Part shown: piece by piece, positions 18,402 to 29,961 of the stretch | Numbering within the stretch: position 1 is the first letter of the stretch | Layout of the letters: every line of letters begins with the position of its first letter | Assembly (NCBI RefSeq): GCF_025380365.1 | Contig: NZ_JAOCQF010000001.1 | Location: 124,001 to 188,000, forward strand | Direction: 5' to 3' | Origin: Albidovulum sediminis | GTDB taxonomy: Bacteria > Pseudomonadota > Alphaproteobacteria > Rhodobacterales > Rhodobacteraceae | DNA length: 64,000 nucleotides | Made by a program: the position numbers and the translations under genes | Notes under the pieces: model-generated | Databases searched by the model: none | Told to the model about the DNA's origin: nothing | Seen by the model: the letters and a program-made list of their open reading frames with translations, nothing else

Positions 18402-19166
18402 GTGTCTGTTCCCATCGCTTTCCTGGCCAGCGAGACCGAGGTGGCGCAATCCGCGCTGTCGCGGCTGGTCGCGCGCTATGGCAACGTCGATCTCGACGCT
18501 GCGGGGGCCATCGTGGCGCTCGGCGGCGACGGGTTCATGCTCCATACGCTGCACGATACCCAGGGACTTGCCGCCCCGGTCTACGGCATGAACTGCGGCA
18601 CCATCGGCTTCCTGATGAACGAATACGCCGAGGAGGGCCTGCAGGAGCGCCTCGCCCGCGCCCGGGAAGAGGTCATCAACCCCCTGTCGATGCGGGCGGT
18701 GGGCGAGGACGGGCAGGTGCGCACGGCGCTGGCGATCAACGAGGTGTCGATGCTCAGGGCCGGGCCGCAGGCCGCCAAGCTCAGGATCACCATCGACGGC
18801 ATCGTGCGGCTTGAGGAACTGGTCTGCGACGGCGCGCTTGTCTGCACGCCGGCGGGATCGACCGCCTACAACTATTCCGCCCACGGCCCGATCCTGCCCA
18901 TCGGCACGCAGGTCCTGGCGCTGACCGCGATGGCCGCGTTCCGCCCCCGGCGCTGGCGCGGCGCCCTTCTGCCAACGACCGCCACGATCCGTTTCGACGT
19001 GCTCGAGGCGGACAAGCGCCCGGTGATGGCCGATGCCGACAGCCGGGTTTCCGTGCGGCGCGTGCGGTCGGTCGAGATCCGCTCGGAACCGGGGGTGCGC
19101 CACCGCATCCTCTTCGACCCCGGCCACGGGCTTGAAGAACGGATCACCCGCGAACAGTTCGTCTGA
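18402..19166 (+). CDS. nadK: NAD kinase
   Basis: Phosphorylates NAD to NADP. The 254-residue protein has the catalytic GGDG motif in IVALGGDGFMLHTLH, the NE-short motif in AINEVSM, and the substrate-binding STAYNYSAHGPILPIG. This is the short alphaproteobacterial form lacking an N-terminal extension. The start is GTG at 18402 with GGGAGG 5 bp upstream, giving MSVPIAFLASE. The open frame extends a further 45 codons upstream without conserved sequence. Confidence 0.95.
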   Translation: MSVPIAFLASETEVAQSALSRLVARYGNVDLDAAGAIVALGGDGFMLHTLHDTQGLAAPVYGMNCGTIGFLMNEYAEEGLQERLARAREEVINPLSMRAVGEDGQVRTALAINEVSMLRAGPQAAKLRITIDGIVRLEELVCDGALVCTPAGSTAYNYSAHGPILPIGTQVLALTAMAAFRPRRWRGALLPTTATIRFDVLEADKRPVMADADSRVSVRRVRSVEIRSEPGVRHRILFDPGHGLEERITREQFV

Positions 19167-19175
19167 CCGCGCGGC

Positions 19176-20545
<1,370 letters not shown>

Positions 20546-20549
<4 letters not shown>

Positions 20550-22069
20550 GCCGCCCCCGCACGCCGGGCGCGCTCGTCGGCCACCAGCCCGATCAGGCGA
20601 TGGAGAAGGTCAAGCGCCTCCTCCCCCTCGGCGCGGCCGATCGCCTCGCTCTGGTGCGCCATCGCGTTCAGCGACTGCGCCAGCGCCTGAAGGCGTTCCG
20701 CCCCGACGGCGCCCGCAAGCGCGATGAGCACATGGGTTGCGGCGCGGATGGCCCCGCGATCCTCTGCCGCCAGCCCCGCGGCAAGCTCCGCTTCCGTGCG
20801 CCGCAGATCGTCATCGAGCCGGTCGAGAAGTTCGCGCGCCGCGGCCGGCCCGGCGATGGACATCAGCCGTTCGAAGGTGTCGCGGTTCATCTCCTCCGGT
20901 GCGGGGGGCGTCTCCTCGCTTCGCAGCGTTCCGGCGCCGTGGAGGACATCGGCGATGGCCTTGCCGAAGACCTCGATCCCCGGCAGCGGCTTGGGCAGGA
21001 TGGCGTCGGCGCCGGCTGCATAGATCGCGTCGCGGTTGGCGCGTAACACATAGGCGGTGACGGCGATCACCGGCATGCGCCGGTTGGCCAGCGTCATCGA
21101 CCGCAGCGTGCGGATAACCTCGATCCCCGACATCCGCGGCATCTCGATATCGATGAGCGCAAGGTCGAACGCCTCGCGCTCCAGCCAGTGCAGGGCTTCG
21201 TCCCCGTCTTCGGCAATGGCATGCTCCGCGCCCATCCGGGTCAGCATCTGGCTGATGATGGCCTGGCTCGTGGGGTTGTCCTCGGCGACAAGGATCTTCA
21301 GCCGGCCGAGATCGGGCAGCGAGCCGGAGGGTTCCTGCCCGGCCAGGCGGTCCCAGGATTCTGCGGGCAGTTCCAGCCGCACGCGGGCGCCGCCCTCGGC
21401 CCGGTTCTCCACCAGGATGCTTCCGCCCAGCCGCCCGGTCAGGTCCTTGGTGATATGCATGCCGAGCCCGAGACCCGGCTTGGCGTTCCCGAGGGGTCGG
21501 CCCTCGTATTCGAACAGCCGCGCAAGGGCGGCGGCCGAAAAGCCGGGCCCCTCGTCCTCGACCGTGATGGTGAGCGCGCCGCCCTCGGTCATCGCCACGT
21601 CGAGCGAGACGCTGCCGCTGTCGGTGTATTTGACCGCGTTCGACAGGATGTTGGACAGGATGCGCTCCAGCGCGATCCGGTCCAGCGCGATCACCCGCGG
21701 AACCTCGGGCGCGCGGGTGACGCGGAATCCCAGGCCCTTTTCATGGGCGCGGGCGGACCAGCGCATTTCCACGTCGTAGAGGAACCGCGCGAGTTGCAGG
21801 TTGCCGGGATGGGCGCTGGCCGGATCCTCCTCGCCCAGCATCGCGGCGAGCGTCTCTTCCATCAGCCGGGCAAGAAGTTCGCCGGCCGTGCGCACCCGTT
21901 CCAGTTGCAGCCGGGTGTGGCCGTCAAGCTGGCTCTGGTCGATCAGCCGGAGCCCGCCGATCACGTCCGATACGGCCGCGCGCAGGTCGTGGCCCAGAAG
22001 CGCCATCCGTGCGGGATCGACGGCGGCCTTGTCCGGTTCGGGCAGTGGCGGGACTGAAGGCAGGGTCAT
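20546..22069 (-). CDS. Cytosolic hybrid histidine kinase with receiver and Hpt domains
   Basis: No membrane span is present. Order: HisKA with [10 protein letters not shown] (phosphoacceptor His near residue 27), HATPase with N box [14 protein letters not shown] and LGLGMHI, a receiver domain (ILVAEDN, phosphoacceptor in [20 protein letters not shown]), and a C-terminal Hpt domain. The Hpt His sits in [15 protein letters not shown]; the lysine usual three residues later is replaced by Ile. The ATG at 22069 gives 507 residues; TTG at 22105 is an alternative, and neither has a good ribosome site. It is translationally coupled to the sigma54-type regulator. Confidence 0.88.
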
Positions 22070-22211
22070 CGGGGATCGGCCGGGCGCGATGGGTCTGAGG
22101 GGCAAGCCCCGGAAGGGCCTGCATGTCGTTCCTATCTATACAGCAATCCGCGCCCTTTCCAACCGGGTAGAGGGGCGGGCCGGAGGCCCGCCCGAGCGGT
22201 CGCTCGCGGTC

Positions 22212-24104
22212 TCAGACGCGCGGATAGCCCAGCGATTTCAATGCCTCGGCGATCTCGTCAAGGATTGCCGGGTCGTCGATGGTCGCCGGCATCTTGTAGG
22301 ACTCGCCATCGGCGATCTTCACCATCGTGCCGCGCAGGATCTTGCCCGAACGGGTCTTCGGAAGCCGGTCGACGACGGTCGCAAGCTTGAAGGCCGCGAC
22401 CGGCCCGATCTGGTCGCGCACGCGCACGACGCATTCCTTGACGACCTCCTCCGGCGGGCGGTTCGTGCCCTTGTTCAGGCACAGGAACCCCATCGGCAAC
22501 TGCCCCTTCAACTCGTCCGCGATGCCGATGACGGCGCATTCGGCGACATCCGGGTGGCCCGCCAGCACCTCCTCCATCGCGCCGGTCGACAGGCGATGGC
22601 CCGCGACGTTGATGACGTCATCGGTGCGCGCCATGATGTAGAGGTATCCGTCCGCGTCGATGTAGCCCGCATCGCCCGTCTCGTAATAGCCGGGGAAGTG
22701 GTTGAGGTAGGACTTGCGGAAGCGGTCTTCGGCGTTCCACAGCGTCGGCAGCGTGCCGGGCGGCAGCGGCAGCTTCACCGCGATGGCGCCAAGCGTGCCG
22801 GGCGCGACAGGGTGGCCGCCCTCGTCCAGGACCTGCACGTCATAGCCCGGCATCGGCACCGAGGGGGAGCCGATCTTGACCGGCAGTTCCTCGATCCCGA
22901 GCGGGTTGGCGGCGATCGCCCAGCCTGTCTCGGTCTGCCACCAGTGGTCGATCACCGGCACGTTCAGGTGCCGTTGCGCCCACTGGATCGTGTCGGGGTC
23001 CGCACGCTCGCCGGCGAGGTAGAGCGCCTGCAGGCTTTTCAGGTTGTAGTCCCCGATCAGCCTGCCCTGCGGATCCTCGCGCTTGATCGCACGCAGCGCG
23101 GTCGGCGCGGTGAAGAAGGACTTCACCTTGTGGTTCTGGATCACGCGCCAGAAGGTGCCCGCGTCCGGCGTGCCCACCGGCTTGCCCTCGAAGACGATCG
23201 TCGTGCAGCCTGCGATCAGCGGTCCGTAGCAGATATAGCTGTGGCCGACGACCCAGCCCACGTCCGAGGCCGCCCAGAAGACATCGCCCGCGCCGACGTT
23301 GTAGACCGCCCGCATCGACCAGTTGAGCGCGACGAGATGCCCCGCGGTCGGCCGCACCACGCCCTTCGGCGCCCCGGTCGTGCCCGAGGTGTAAAGGACA
23401 TAGGCCGGGTGGTTGCCCTCGACCGGCACGCATTCGGCCGGCTGTACCCCGTACTGGAACGAATGCCAGGCGAAGTCGCGCCCCTCGATCAGCTTGGCCA
23501 CTTCCTGCTCGCGCTGGAAGATGACGGTGAAGAGCGGCTTGTGGCTTGCCTGCTCGATCGCGGCGTCGACCAGCGGCTTGTAGTGGACGACCCGCCCCGG
23601 TTCGAGCCCGCAGGACGCCGCGATGATCGCCTTCGGCTTCGCGTCGTCGATCCTGACCGCAAGCTCATGCGCGGCAAAGCCGCCGAAGACGACGGAATGG
23701 ATCGCGCCGAGGCGGGCGCAGGCCAGCATCGCCTCCAGCGCCTCGGGCACCATCGGCATGTAGATGATGACGCGGTCGCCCTTCTCGATCCCCTTGGCGC
23801 GCAGCGCCCCGGCAAGCGAGGCGACGCGGTCGCGCAGTTCGCGGTAGGTGATGCCCTTGGTCGAATGGGTGATCGGGCTGTCGTGGATGATGGCCAGCTG
23901 GTTGCCGCGCCCGGCCTCGACATGGCGGTCGACCGCGTTCCAGCAGGTGTTGACCTTCGCATCCGCGAACCATTCGTAGATCGGCGCTCGCTCGGCGAAC
24001 AGGGCGCGGCTGGGCTTCTCGACCCAGTCGATCGCCTCGGCGGCCTCCATCCAGAAAGCCTCCGGGTCGGACTTCCAGCGGGCGTAGGTTTCCTGATAGC
24101 TCAC
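22212..24104 (-). CDS. prpE: Propionyl-CoA synthetase
   Basis: AMP-forming ligase that activates propionate, and to a lesser extent acetate. The 630-residue protein has the P-loop [11 protein letters not shown], the A5 segment WWQTETGWA, the [10 protein letters not shown] hinge region and the C-terminal TRSGKILR with the acetylatable lysine. The N-terminus ([17 protein letters not shown]) and [15 protein letters not shown] are typical of PrpE. The start is GTG at 24102-24104 with GGAGGAGG upstream. Propionyl-CoA handling fits an organism that also carries dddP, but the two genes are far apart. Confidence 0.93.
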   Translation of the reverse strand: MSYQETYARWKSDPEAFWMEAAEAIDWVEKPSRALFAERAPIYEWFADAKVNTCWNAVDRHVEAGRGNQLAIIHDSPITHSTKGITYRELRDRVASLAGALRAKGIEKGDRVIIYMPMVPEALEAMLACARLGAIHSVVFGGFAAHELAVRIDDAKPKAIIAASCGLEPGRVVHYKPLVDAAIEQASHKPLFTVIFQREQEVAKLIEGRDFAWHSFQYGVQPAECVPVEGNHPAYVLYTSGTTGAPKGVVRPTAGHLVALNWSMRAVYNVGAGDVFWAASDVGWVVGHSYICYGPLIAGCTTIVFEGKPVGTPDAGTFWRVIQNHKVKSFFTAPTALRAIKREDPQGRLIGDYNLKSLQALYLAGERADPDTIQWAQRHLNVPVIDHWWQTETGWAIAANPLGIEELPVKIGSPSVPMPGYDVQVLDEGGHPVAPGTLGAIAVKLPLPPGTLPTLWNAEDRFRKSYLNHFPGYYETGDAGYIDADGYLYIMARTDDVINVAGHRLSTGAMEEVLAGHPDVAECAVIGIADELKGQLPMGFLCLNKGTNRPPEEVVKECVVRVRDQIGPVAAFKLATVVDRLPKTRSGKILRGTMVKIADGESYKMPATIDDPAILDEIAEALKSLGYPRV

Positions 24105-24185
24105 GGGGGTCGCCTCCTCCTCGATGCCCGCCTGCGCGGTCGTGAAATGATTATCGTCGGGCTGCCCCTCTCACAAGAATGTTGC

Positions 24186-24196
24186 GCAAATTTTGC
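24186..24196. promoter_or_regulatory. Candidate operator between prpE and murD
   Basis: GCAAA-T-TTTGC, a perfect 5-bp dyad inside TTGCGCAAATTTTGCA, 82 bp upstream of prpE on the minus strand. TTTGCAAA-like half sites are known for short-chain acyl-CoA regulators of the PccR/ScfR type in Rhodobacter, so a role in prpE control is possible. The match is partial. Confidence 0.3.
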
Positions 24197-24317
24197 ACCT
24201 GCAGAAAGAGGTTGCGACAGCCTGCCACGTTTGGCGCTAACAGTGCGGGGAAAGGCCCGGCTTGCCCCCGCTGCGGGCTCGGGGCAATGTCGCGGCGGGG
24301 ATTTTCCGGGGGATGCG

Positions 24318-25721
24318 ATGATTCCGGTCGGCGGATATGCGGGGGCCCGCGTGGCGGTGCTGGGGCTGGGCCGGTCGGGCCTTGCCGTCGCGCGCGCGCT
24401 TGCCGCGGGCGGGGCCGAGCCGCTTTTGTGGGACGACAGCCCCGAGGCGCGCGCGCGGGCCGAGGCCGCGGGCTTCACGCTTTTCGACCTGACGCGGGGC
24501 GCCGCCTGGGACGATGTCGCGGCCCTGGTGGTGTCTCCGGGCATCCCGCATCTGTACCCAGAGCCGAACCGCCTGATCGCCCGCGCGATGGCGGCGGGCG
24601 TGCCGGTCGACAACGACATCGGTCTTTTCTTCCGCTCGTTCGCGACCCCGGACTGGGACGACATGGCGGTGGCGCCGCGTGTGGTCGCCGTGACCGGGTC
24701 GAACGGGAAGTCGACGACAACCGCGCTGATCCACCACATCCTTCAGGCGGCGGGCCGTCCGACGCAGATGGCGGGCAACATCGGCCGCGGCGTCTTCGAC
24801 ATCGACCCGCCGCAGGACGGCGATGTGGTGGTGCTGGAGCTGTCGTCCTACCAGACCGACCTTGCCCGCGCGCTGACCCCCGATGTCGCCGTCTTCACCA
24901 ACCTTTCGCCCGACCACCTCGACCGTCACGGCGGCATGGGCGGCTATTTCGCGGCCAAGCGGCGGCTGTTCGCGGAAGGTGCCCCCGACCGCGCGGTGAT
25001 CGGCGTGGACGAGGTGGAGGGCCGCTTCCTCGCCAACCAGATGGCGCAGGGCGCGGCCGACGACCGGGTGATCCGCATCTCCTCGGGCCAGAAGCTCGAC
25101 GGGCCGGGCTGGTCGGTCTTCGCGCGCAAGGGGTTCCTTGCCGAATGGCGCAAGGGGCGGCAGGTGGCGTCGATCGACCTGCGCGCGATGCCGGGGCTGC
25201 CGGGCGCGCACAACCACCAGAACGCCTGCGCGGCCTATGCCGCGGCGCGCGCGCTGGGCCTTGCGCCGCGCGTGATAGAGGAGGCGCTGGCCTCGTTCCG
25301 GGGCCTGCCGCACCGGTCCCAGACCGTGGGCGAACGGGGCGGCGTGCGTTTCGTCAACGACAGCAAGGCCACCAACGCCGACAGCGCGGCCAAGGCGCTT
25401 CAGGCCTTCGACCGCATCCGCTGGATCGCGGGCGGCCTCGGCAAGGAAGGCGGCATCGCCGCGCTGGCGCCCCATCTCGGCTCGGTCGTCAAGGCCTATC
25501 TGATCGGCCATTCCGCGCGCGACTTCGCGCTGCAGCTTGGCGATCTGCCGCACGAGATCTGCGAGACAATGGAACGCGCGGTGGCCCGCGCGGCGGCGGA
25601 GGCAGAGCCGGGCGAGACCGTGCTTCTGGCGCCGGCGGCCGCAAGCTTCGACCAGTACAAGGATTTCGAGCAGCGCGGCGATGACTTCAACGCGCGGGTG
25701 GCGGCGCTGATCGCGACCTGA
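24318..25721 (+). CDS. murD: UDP-N-acetylmuramoylalanine--D-glutamate ligase
   Basis: Cytosolic Mur ligase adding D-Glu to UDP-MurNAc-L-Ala in peptidoglycan synthesis. 467 residues: N-terminal Rossmann-like domain ([17 protein letters not shown]), ATP-binding P-loop [11 protein letters not shown], the Mg/substrate loop [27 protein letters not shown], and VNDSKATN in the C-terminal domain. It is not flanked by other dcw cluster genes here; psd and pssA follow in the same direction about 100 bp downstream. The long open frame upstream is antisense to prpE and was discarded. Confidence 0.96.
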   Translation: MIPVGGYAGARVAVLGLGRSGLAVARALAAGGAEPLLWDDSPEARARAEAAGFTLFDLTRGAAWDDVAALVVSPGIPHLYPEPNRLIARAMAAGVPVDNDIGLFFRSFATPDWDDMAVAPRVVAVTGSNGKSTTTALIHHILQAAGRPTQMAGNIGRGVFDIDPPQDGDVVVLELSSYQTDLARALTPDVAVFTNLSPDHLDRHGGMGGYFAAKRRLFAEGAPDRAVIGVDEVEGRFLANQMAQGAADDRVIRISSGQKLDGPGWSVFARKGFLAEWRKGRQVASIDLRAMPGLPGAHNHQNACAAYAAARALGLAPRVIEEALASFRGLPHRSQTVGERGGVRFVNDSKATNADSAAKALQAFDRIRWIAGGLGKEGGIAALAPHLGSVVKAYLIGHSARDFALQLGDLPHEICETMERAVARAAAEAEPGETVLLAPAAASFDQYKDFEQRGDDFNARVAALIAT

Positions 25722-25819
25722 GCGCGCCTTGCCGCGACGGCCGCCGCGCGACCCCGCGGTTGACATCGCCCGCGCTGCGGGTATGCACCTTTGGGCAGGA
25801 ACCGACGCGGAGAGCCAAG

Positions 25820-26512
25820 ATGACGATGATCGGCACGGTGATCAAACCGATGCACCCCGAGGGGCGCAAGTTCGTCGCCGCCTTCGCAGCCGCCACGGTC
25901 GTGCTGTGGCTGATCTGGCAACCGCTGGGCTGGATCGGGCTCGGCCTGACCGTCTGGTGCTACTACTTCTTCCGCGACCCCGTCCGCGTCGTGCCGCTCA
26001 GTGAGGGGCTGGTGGTCAGCCCCGCCGACGGCGTCGTGTCGCTGATCGAGCCGGCGGTGCCGCCGGCCGAACTTGGGTTGCCCGCGGTGCCGCTCCTGCG
26101 GGTGTCGGTCTTCATGAACGTGTTCAACTGCCATGTGAACCGCGCGCCGGTGCCGGGCACCGTCTCGGCCGTGGCCTACCGGCCGGGCAAGTTCCTCAAC
26201 GCCTCGCTCGACAAGGCGAGCGAGGACAACGAACGGATGAGCCTTGCGATCGAGATGGCGGACGGCCGCACCGTTGCCTTCGTGCAGATCGCGGGGCTGG
26301 TCGCGCGCCGCATCGTCTGCTTTGTCGAGAAGGGGCGGCGGCTGGACGTGGGCGAACGTTTCGGGCTGATCCGCTTCGGATCGCGCGTGGACGTCTACTT
26401 GCCGGAGGGGGTGGAGCCGCTGGTGGCGCTGGGCCAGACCATGATTGCGGGGGAAACGGTGATCGCCGACCTGACCGGCGCCGCGCGCCCCGGCGGCCAG
26501 CGGCGGGACTGA
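25820..26512 (+). CDS. psd: Phosphatidylserine decarboxylase (short form)
   Basis: Pyruvoyl enzyme converting phosphatidylserine to phosphatidylethanolamine at the inner membrane. The 230-residue proenzyme of the short class has a hydrophobic N-terminal region ([12 protein letters not shown]), the conserved [25 protein letters not shown] and the self-cleavage site [11 protein letters not shown], where Gly-Ser is split and Ser becomes the pyruvoyl group. The ATG at 25820 has GGAGAG upstream; an in-frame ATG at 25760 adds 20 unlikely residues. pssA starts 4 bp after the stop, so both steps are in one operon. Confidence 0.94.
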   Translation: MTMIGTVIKPMHPEGRKFVAAFAAATVVLWLIWQPLGWIGLGLTVWCYYFFRDPVRVVPLSEGLVVSPADGVVSLIEPAVPPAELGLPAVPLLRVSVFMNVFNCHVNRAPVPGTVSAVAYRPGKFLNASLDKASEDNERMSLAIEMADGRTVAFVQIAGLVARRIVCFVEKGRRLDVGERFGLIRFGSRVDVYLPEGVEPLVALGQTMIAGETVIADLTGAARPGGQRRD

Positions 26513-26516
26513 GCGC

Positions 26517-27269
26517 ATGGCCCGCGCGCCCCGGTCGCAGAAGACCGAACTGCCGCTGTTCCAGCTGATCCCGAACCTCGTGACGCTGACGGCGATCTGC
26601 GCGGGGCTGACCGCGATCCGCTTTGCCTTCCAGGGCAGCATCGAATACGCGGTCGCGCTGATCGTGCTGGCCGCGGTGCTGGACGGGATCGACGGCCGCC
26701 TGGCCCGCGCGCTGAAAAGCGAAAGCGACCTCGGGGCGGAACTGGATTCGCTGGCCGATTTCCTCAACTTCGGCGTTGCCCCGGCGCTGACGCTCTACGC
26801 CTGGACGCTGAGCGAGCCGCGCGGCGCCGGCTGGATCGCGGTTCTCGTCTACGCCATCTGCTGCGTCATGCGGCTGGCGCGCTTCAACGTCGGGATCAAG
26901 ACCGCCGAGGGCGGCGACAAGCGGTTCTTCACCGGGGTGCCCGCGCCGGCCGGGGCGCTTCTGGTGCTGTTCCCGATCTTCGCCACCAAGGCCGTCCCCG
27001 GCTGGCCGGTCATCCCGCGAGAGGCGATCAGCGCCTACATGTTCGTCGTCGCCGGGCTGATGATCAGCCGCCTGCCGACCCCCTCGCTCAAGGCGGCGAA
27101 GGTCCGGGCGGATCACGCGCGCTACGTCCTTGTCGCCGTCATCGCGGTCTTCGCCGCGCTGGTGACCTACCCCTGGGTCACGCTGTTCACGCTCGATGTC
27201 CTTTATCTCGCGGGCCTTGTCGTCGCGTTCTGGCAGTGGCGACAGGGGCGCGGCACCGGCGCCGGCTAG
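26517..27269 (+). CDS. pssA: CDP-diacylglycerol--serine O-phosphatidyltransferase
   Basis: Integral membrane enzyme making phosphatidylserine, the substrate of the psd product encoded just upstream. The 250-residue protein has the CDP-alcohol phosphotransferase signature DGx2ARx8Gx3Dx3D, read here as DGRLARALKSESDLGAELD plus SLAD. About seven hydrophobic helices surround it (for example ISAYMFVVAGLMI and YVLVAVIAVFAAL). NLVTLTAICAGL near the N-terminus is typical of type II PssA. The 4-bp spacing from psd implies co-translation. Confidence 0.94.
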   Translation: MARAPRSQKTELPLFQLIPNLVTLTAICAGLTAIRFAFQGSIEYAVALIVLAAVLDGIDGRLARALKSESDLGAELDSLADFLNFGVAPALTLYAWTLSEPRGAGWIAVLVYAICCVMRLARFNVGIKTAEGGDKRFFTGVPAPAGALLVLFPIFATKAVPGWPVIPREAISAYMFVVAGLMISRLPTPSLKAAKVRADHARYVLVAVIAVFAALVTYPWVTLFTLDVLYLAGLVVAFWQWRQGRGTGAG

Positions 27270-27331
27270 GGCGGCGATTGCGCTAACGGTCAAAGCCGCC
27301 TAACCTGCCGCCGGGTTCAGCGGAGGCGGTC

Positions 27332-28321
27332 ATGAAAACGGTCAACTGGGGTATCCTCGGCGCGGCGAAATTCGCGCGCGAGCACATGGCGCGCGCCATC
27401 CATGAGGCCGAGGGCGCGCGCCTTCTGGCGCTCGCCACCTCCGACCCCGCGAAGGCCGAGGGGTTTCGCGCCTTCTGCCCCGACCTGAAGGTGCACGCGA
27501 GCTATGAGGCGCTTCTGGCCGACCCCGGGGTGGACGCGGTCTACATCCCGCTGCCCAATCACCTGCACGTCGAATGGACCCGGAAGGCGATGGAGGCGGG
27601 CAAGCATGTGCTGACCGAAAAGCCGATCGCGCTTCGCGCGGCCGAGATCGACCCGCTGATCGCGCTGCGCGACCGGACCGGTCTTTTTGCGACCGAGGCC
27701 TACATGATCGTCCATCATCCGCAGTGGCAGCGGACGCAGCAACTGGTGGCCGAGGGCGCGATCGGGCGCATCCTGCACGCCGACGCCGCCTTCAGCTACG
27801 ACAACCGCGCCGACCCCGGCAACATCCGCAACCGCCCCGAAACCGGCGGCGGCTCGATCCCCGACATCGGCGTCTACGCCTATGGTTCGGTCCGCTGGGT
27901 GACGGGGGGGGAGCCGGTGGCGCTGCGGTCACGCATCGTGCGGGAAAACGGCGTCGACGTCTTCGCGCAGGTTGTCGCAGACATGGAGGGTCCCGGCGGC
28001 CGCTTCACCTACACGGCGATGACCTCGATGCGCCTGCCCGCCCGGCAGGAGGTGGTCTTCCAGGGCGAGGCGGGCCTGATCCGCCTGACCGCGCCCTTCA
28101 ACGCCGGCCTTTTCGGCGAGGCGCGGGTGCACATGTTTCGCCCCGGCCAGCCCGATCACGTCGAACGCTTCCCCGGCGCGCGCCAGTACCGCAACCAGGT
28201 CGAGGCGTTCGGGCGCCGCATCCGCGACGGCGCCGCCTATCCCTGGTCGCTCGAGGATGCGCGGGGGACGCAGGCGATGATCGACCGGGTATTCGAGGGC
28301 GAAATGACGCTCGGGTATTGA
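27332..28321 (+). CDS. Gfo/Idh/MocA family oxidoreductase
   Basis: A 329-residue NAD(P)-dependent sugar or polyol dehydrogenase. The N-terminal Rossmann fold starts NWGILGAAKFAREHM. The family motif VLTEKPIAL near residue 95 holds the catalytic-site lysine, and PNHLHVEW precedes it. The C-terminal alpha/beta domain contains GGSIPDIGVYAYG. CGGAGG precedes the ATG. The substrate is unknown. The final codons overlap an FnrL-type box serving the next gene. Confidence 0.88.
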   Translation: MKTVNWGILGAAKFAREHMARAIHEAEGARLLALATSDPAKAEGFRAFCPDLKVHASYEALLADPGVDAVYIPLPNHLHVEWTRKAMEAGKHVLTEKPIALRAAEIDPLIALRDRTGLFATEAYMIVHHPQWQRTQQLVAEGAIGRILHADAAFSYDNRADPGNIRNRPETGGGSIPDIGVYAYGSVRWVTGGEPVALRSRIVRENGVDVFAQVVADMEGPGGRFTYTAMTSMRLPARQEVVFQGEAGLIRLTAPFNAGLFGEARVHMFRPGQPDHVERFPGARQYRNQVEAFGRRIRDGAAYPWSLEDARGTQAMIDRVFEGEMTLGY

Positions 28322-28331
28322 GGCGGATCAA
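28318..28331 (+). promoter_or_regulatory. FnrL/FNR-type box upstream of the host-attachment-like gene
   Basis: TTGAGGCGGATCAA matches TTGA-N6-TCAA. A TATCAT -10 element lies at 28354-28359, placing the box centre about 41.5 bp before the expected start of transcription, the classic class II FNR activator position. The box includes the stop codon of the preceding gene. Confidence 0.6.
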
Positions 28332-28388
28332 GGTTGCCGCCGGGTCAAGGCTGTATCATTCTTTTCGGTAGCAGTGGGGAGAATGGCC

Positions 28389-28832
28389 ATGAGACCTGTT
28401 CGCACGCTTGTCGTCGTCGCCGATGACGAGAACGCGCGCTTCGTCCTGAACGAAGGCGTGGGCAAGGGGTTGAGCGAGTGCGCGGTGCTGTCCGTCGCAC
28501 AGTTCGCAGAGGATACGATCACCTACGACGACCGGCCCGGCCGGGGTTCCGGCGGAGCCGCGGGACGGCACGGCTACGAAGCCGGCGCCACCGCCGACGA
28601 GATGGGGCGCGACCGCTTCGCCCGGCACTTGTCGGAGGCGTTGGAGCAGGAGTGGCGCGAGCTTTCGCCCGACCGGCTGATCCTCGTCGCGCCGCCGAAG
28701 ATGCTGGGCGTGCTGAGAACCAGGATCGGTTCGGGCCCGCGCGCGGCGGTGTCTGCCGAACTGGCCAAGGATCTGGTCAAGGTGCCGCTTGCCGATCTGG
28801 CAGGGCATCTGGAAAGCGTTCTGGTCGCCTGA
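28389..28832 (+). CDS. Host attachment family protein
   Basis: A 147-residue cytosolic protein of the host-attachment family (PF10116), related to bacterial archaeo-eukaryotic release factor-like domains. Visible landmarks are the first strand TLVVVADDENARF, a mid segment DEMGRDRFARHLSEALEQ, and LILVAPPKMLGVLR. The family name comes from a plant-associated bacterium; the biochemical role is not established. The ATG at 28389 is preferred over 28383 and GTG 28374 because of its spacing from GGGGAG. The FnrL-type box upstream suggests induction at low oxygen. Confidence 0.8.
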   Translation: MRPVRTLVVVADDENARFVLNEGVGKGLSECAVLSVAQFAEDTITYDDRPGRGSGGAAGRHGYEAGATADEMGRDRFARHLSEALEQEWRELSPDRLILVAPPKMLGVLRTRIGSGPRAAVSAELAKDLVKVPLADLAGHLESVLVA

Positions 28833-28888
28833 ACGGCGGGGCTGCGGGCGCGCGTTGATCGTGGCGCGTTTCCTGCTAGTGTCGCGGC

Positions 28889-29848
28889 ATGTCGAGGCCA
28901 GGTATTGTTCTTCACCTTCCGGTTGCGCTCCTTCTCGGACAGGAACACATCGCGCCCTATTTCCACAAGCTGCGCGAGGGGCTTGAGGCGCGGCGTCTGC
29001 GCGTGCGCGTCGACGCCCTCGAACGGCAGGGCTTCCTGGACCGGATCGCCGGCGACGAGGATTTCCACATCGTCAACCACGGCGATTTTCGCCATCCGCG
29101 CGTGCTCAACACCGCCTCGGCCTATATCGCGCCGTTCTGGTATCTGGATCCGCAAGGCGTGCGCCGGCACTCCTCGATCGGGGCGAAGGCCTTCGATCCC
29201 GCCACCGTCGACCCCGTCGCGGCGCAGGCGTTCTTCAACGGGCTTCGCCGCCGCCGGATCGGGGAAAGGGTGTCGCGCTATCCGCAGCCCGGCGCGGCGG
29301 AGGCATTCCCGAAGGGCGCCATCGCCGTATTCCTGCAGAAGGGCGATGCCGACGCCGGCGCCCATGTCGGACGCGCCGCGATGATCGACGCGCTGCTGGC
29401 GCGCCACGATACCTCGCCCATCCTGATCAAGCCGCATCCGCGCGACGACAGCCCGGAGACGGCGGCGCTGGTCAACCGGGCCGCAGGCGACCCGCGCGTG
29501 CAGGTGACGCAGGCCAATATCCACGACATCCTGTCCGCCGCGCGCGTAACGGTCACGATCAACTCGGCCGTCGGGCTCGAAAGCCTGATGCACCGTGTTC
29601 CGTCGGTCCTGTGCGGCCCCTCCGATTTCCACCACGCGGCGGTGACGGTGCGCGAGGCGTTCGACCTCGACGCCGCCATCGCCCGGGCGCGGCTTACCCC
29701 ATGGCCCTTCGCAGCCTACCTTTACTGGTTCCTCAAGCTCAACTGCGTGAACGCGGGCGCCCCCGACATGATCGACGACGTCCTCGCCCGCATCGCCGCG
29801 ACGGGGTATGACGTCGGCCGCCTCTCGCCGGGCGGGGTGCGGGCCTGA
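28889..29848 (+). CDS. Capsule polysaccharide synthesis-type glycosyltransferase
   Basis: A 319-residue protein resembling the KpsS/LpsZ group of capsule synthesis proteins. The C-terminal half has the typical ILIKPHPRDD segment and TINSAVGLESLMHRVPSV, matching the nucleotide-sugar binding region of that family (Kdo transferase-like). The N-terminal half, with FHIVNHGDFRHPRVLN, is less conserved. No signal peptide or membrane span. No other capsule genes adjoin it, so the acceptor is unknown; the GDP-mannose genes lie about 21 kb away. Confidence 0.65.
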   Translation: MSRPGIVLHLPVALLLGQEHIAPYFHKLREGLEARRLRVRVDALERQGFLDRIAGDEDFHIVNHGDFRHPRVLNTASAYIAPFWYLDPQGVRRHSSIGAKAFDPATVDPVAAQAFFNGLRRRRIGERVSRYPQPGAAEAFPKGAIAVFLQKGDADAGAHVGRAAMIDALLARHDTSPILIKPHPRDDSPETAALVNRAAGDPRVQVTQANIHDILSAARVTVTINSAVGLESLMHRVPSVLCGPSDFHHAAVTVREAFDLDAAIARARLTPWPFAAYLYWFLKLNCVNAGAPDMIDDVLARIAATGYDVGRLSPGGVRA

Positions 29849-29890
29849 GATTGGGGACCGCGCCGGACGCGGACCGTCGGGCCACCTGAT

Positions 29891-29904
29891 TTGACGTCGA
29901 TCAA
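29891..29904 (+). promoter_or_regulatory. FnrL/FNR-type box upstream of the HtrA-like protease
   Basis: TTGACGTCGATCAA matches TTGA-N6-TCAA (close to TTGAY-N4-RTCAA). A candidate -10, TGATAA, lies at 29927-29932, exactly 36 bp from the box start, the same distance as for the box at 28318. The start codon is 58 bp downstream. Confidence 0.6.
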
Positions 29905-29961
29905 GGACGCTTGCCCGCTTTGCGAGTGATAAAAGCCAAGGGTTTGCGGGGGGATCTGCTC

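Noticed and set aside
16943-18814. 623-codon plus-strand frame over glyA and nadK
   Set aside because: GC-rich shadow frame antisense to glyA, then out of frame with nadK; no ribosome site or motif.
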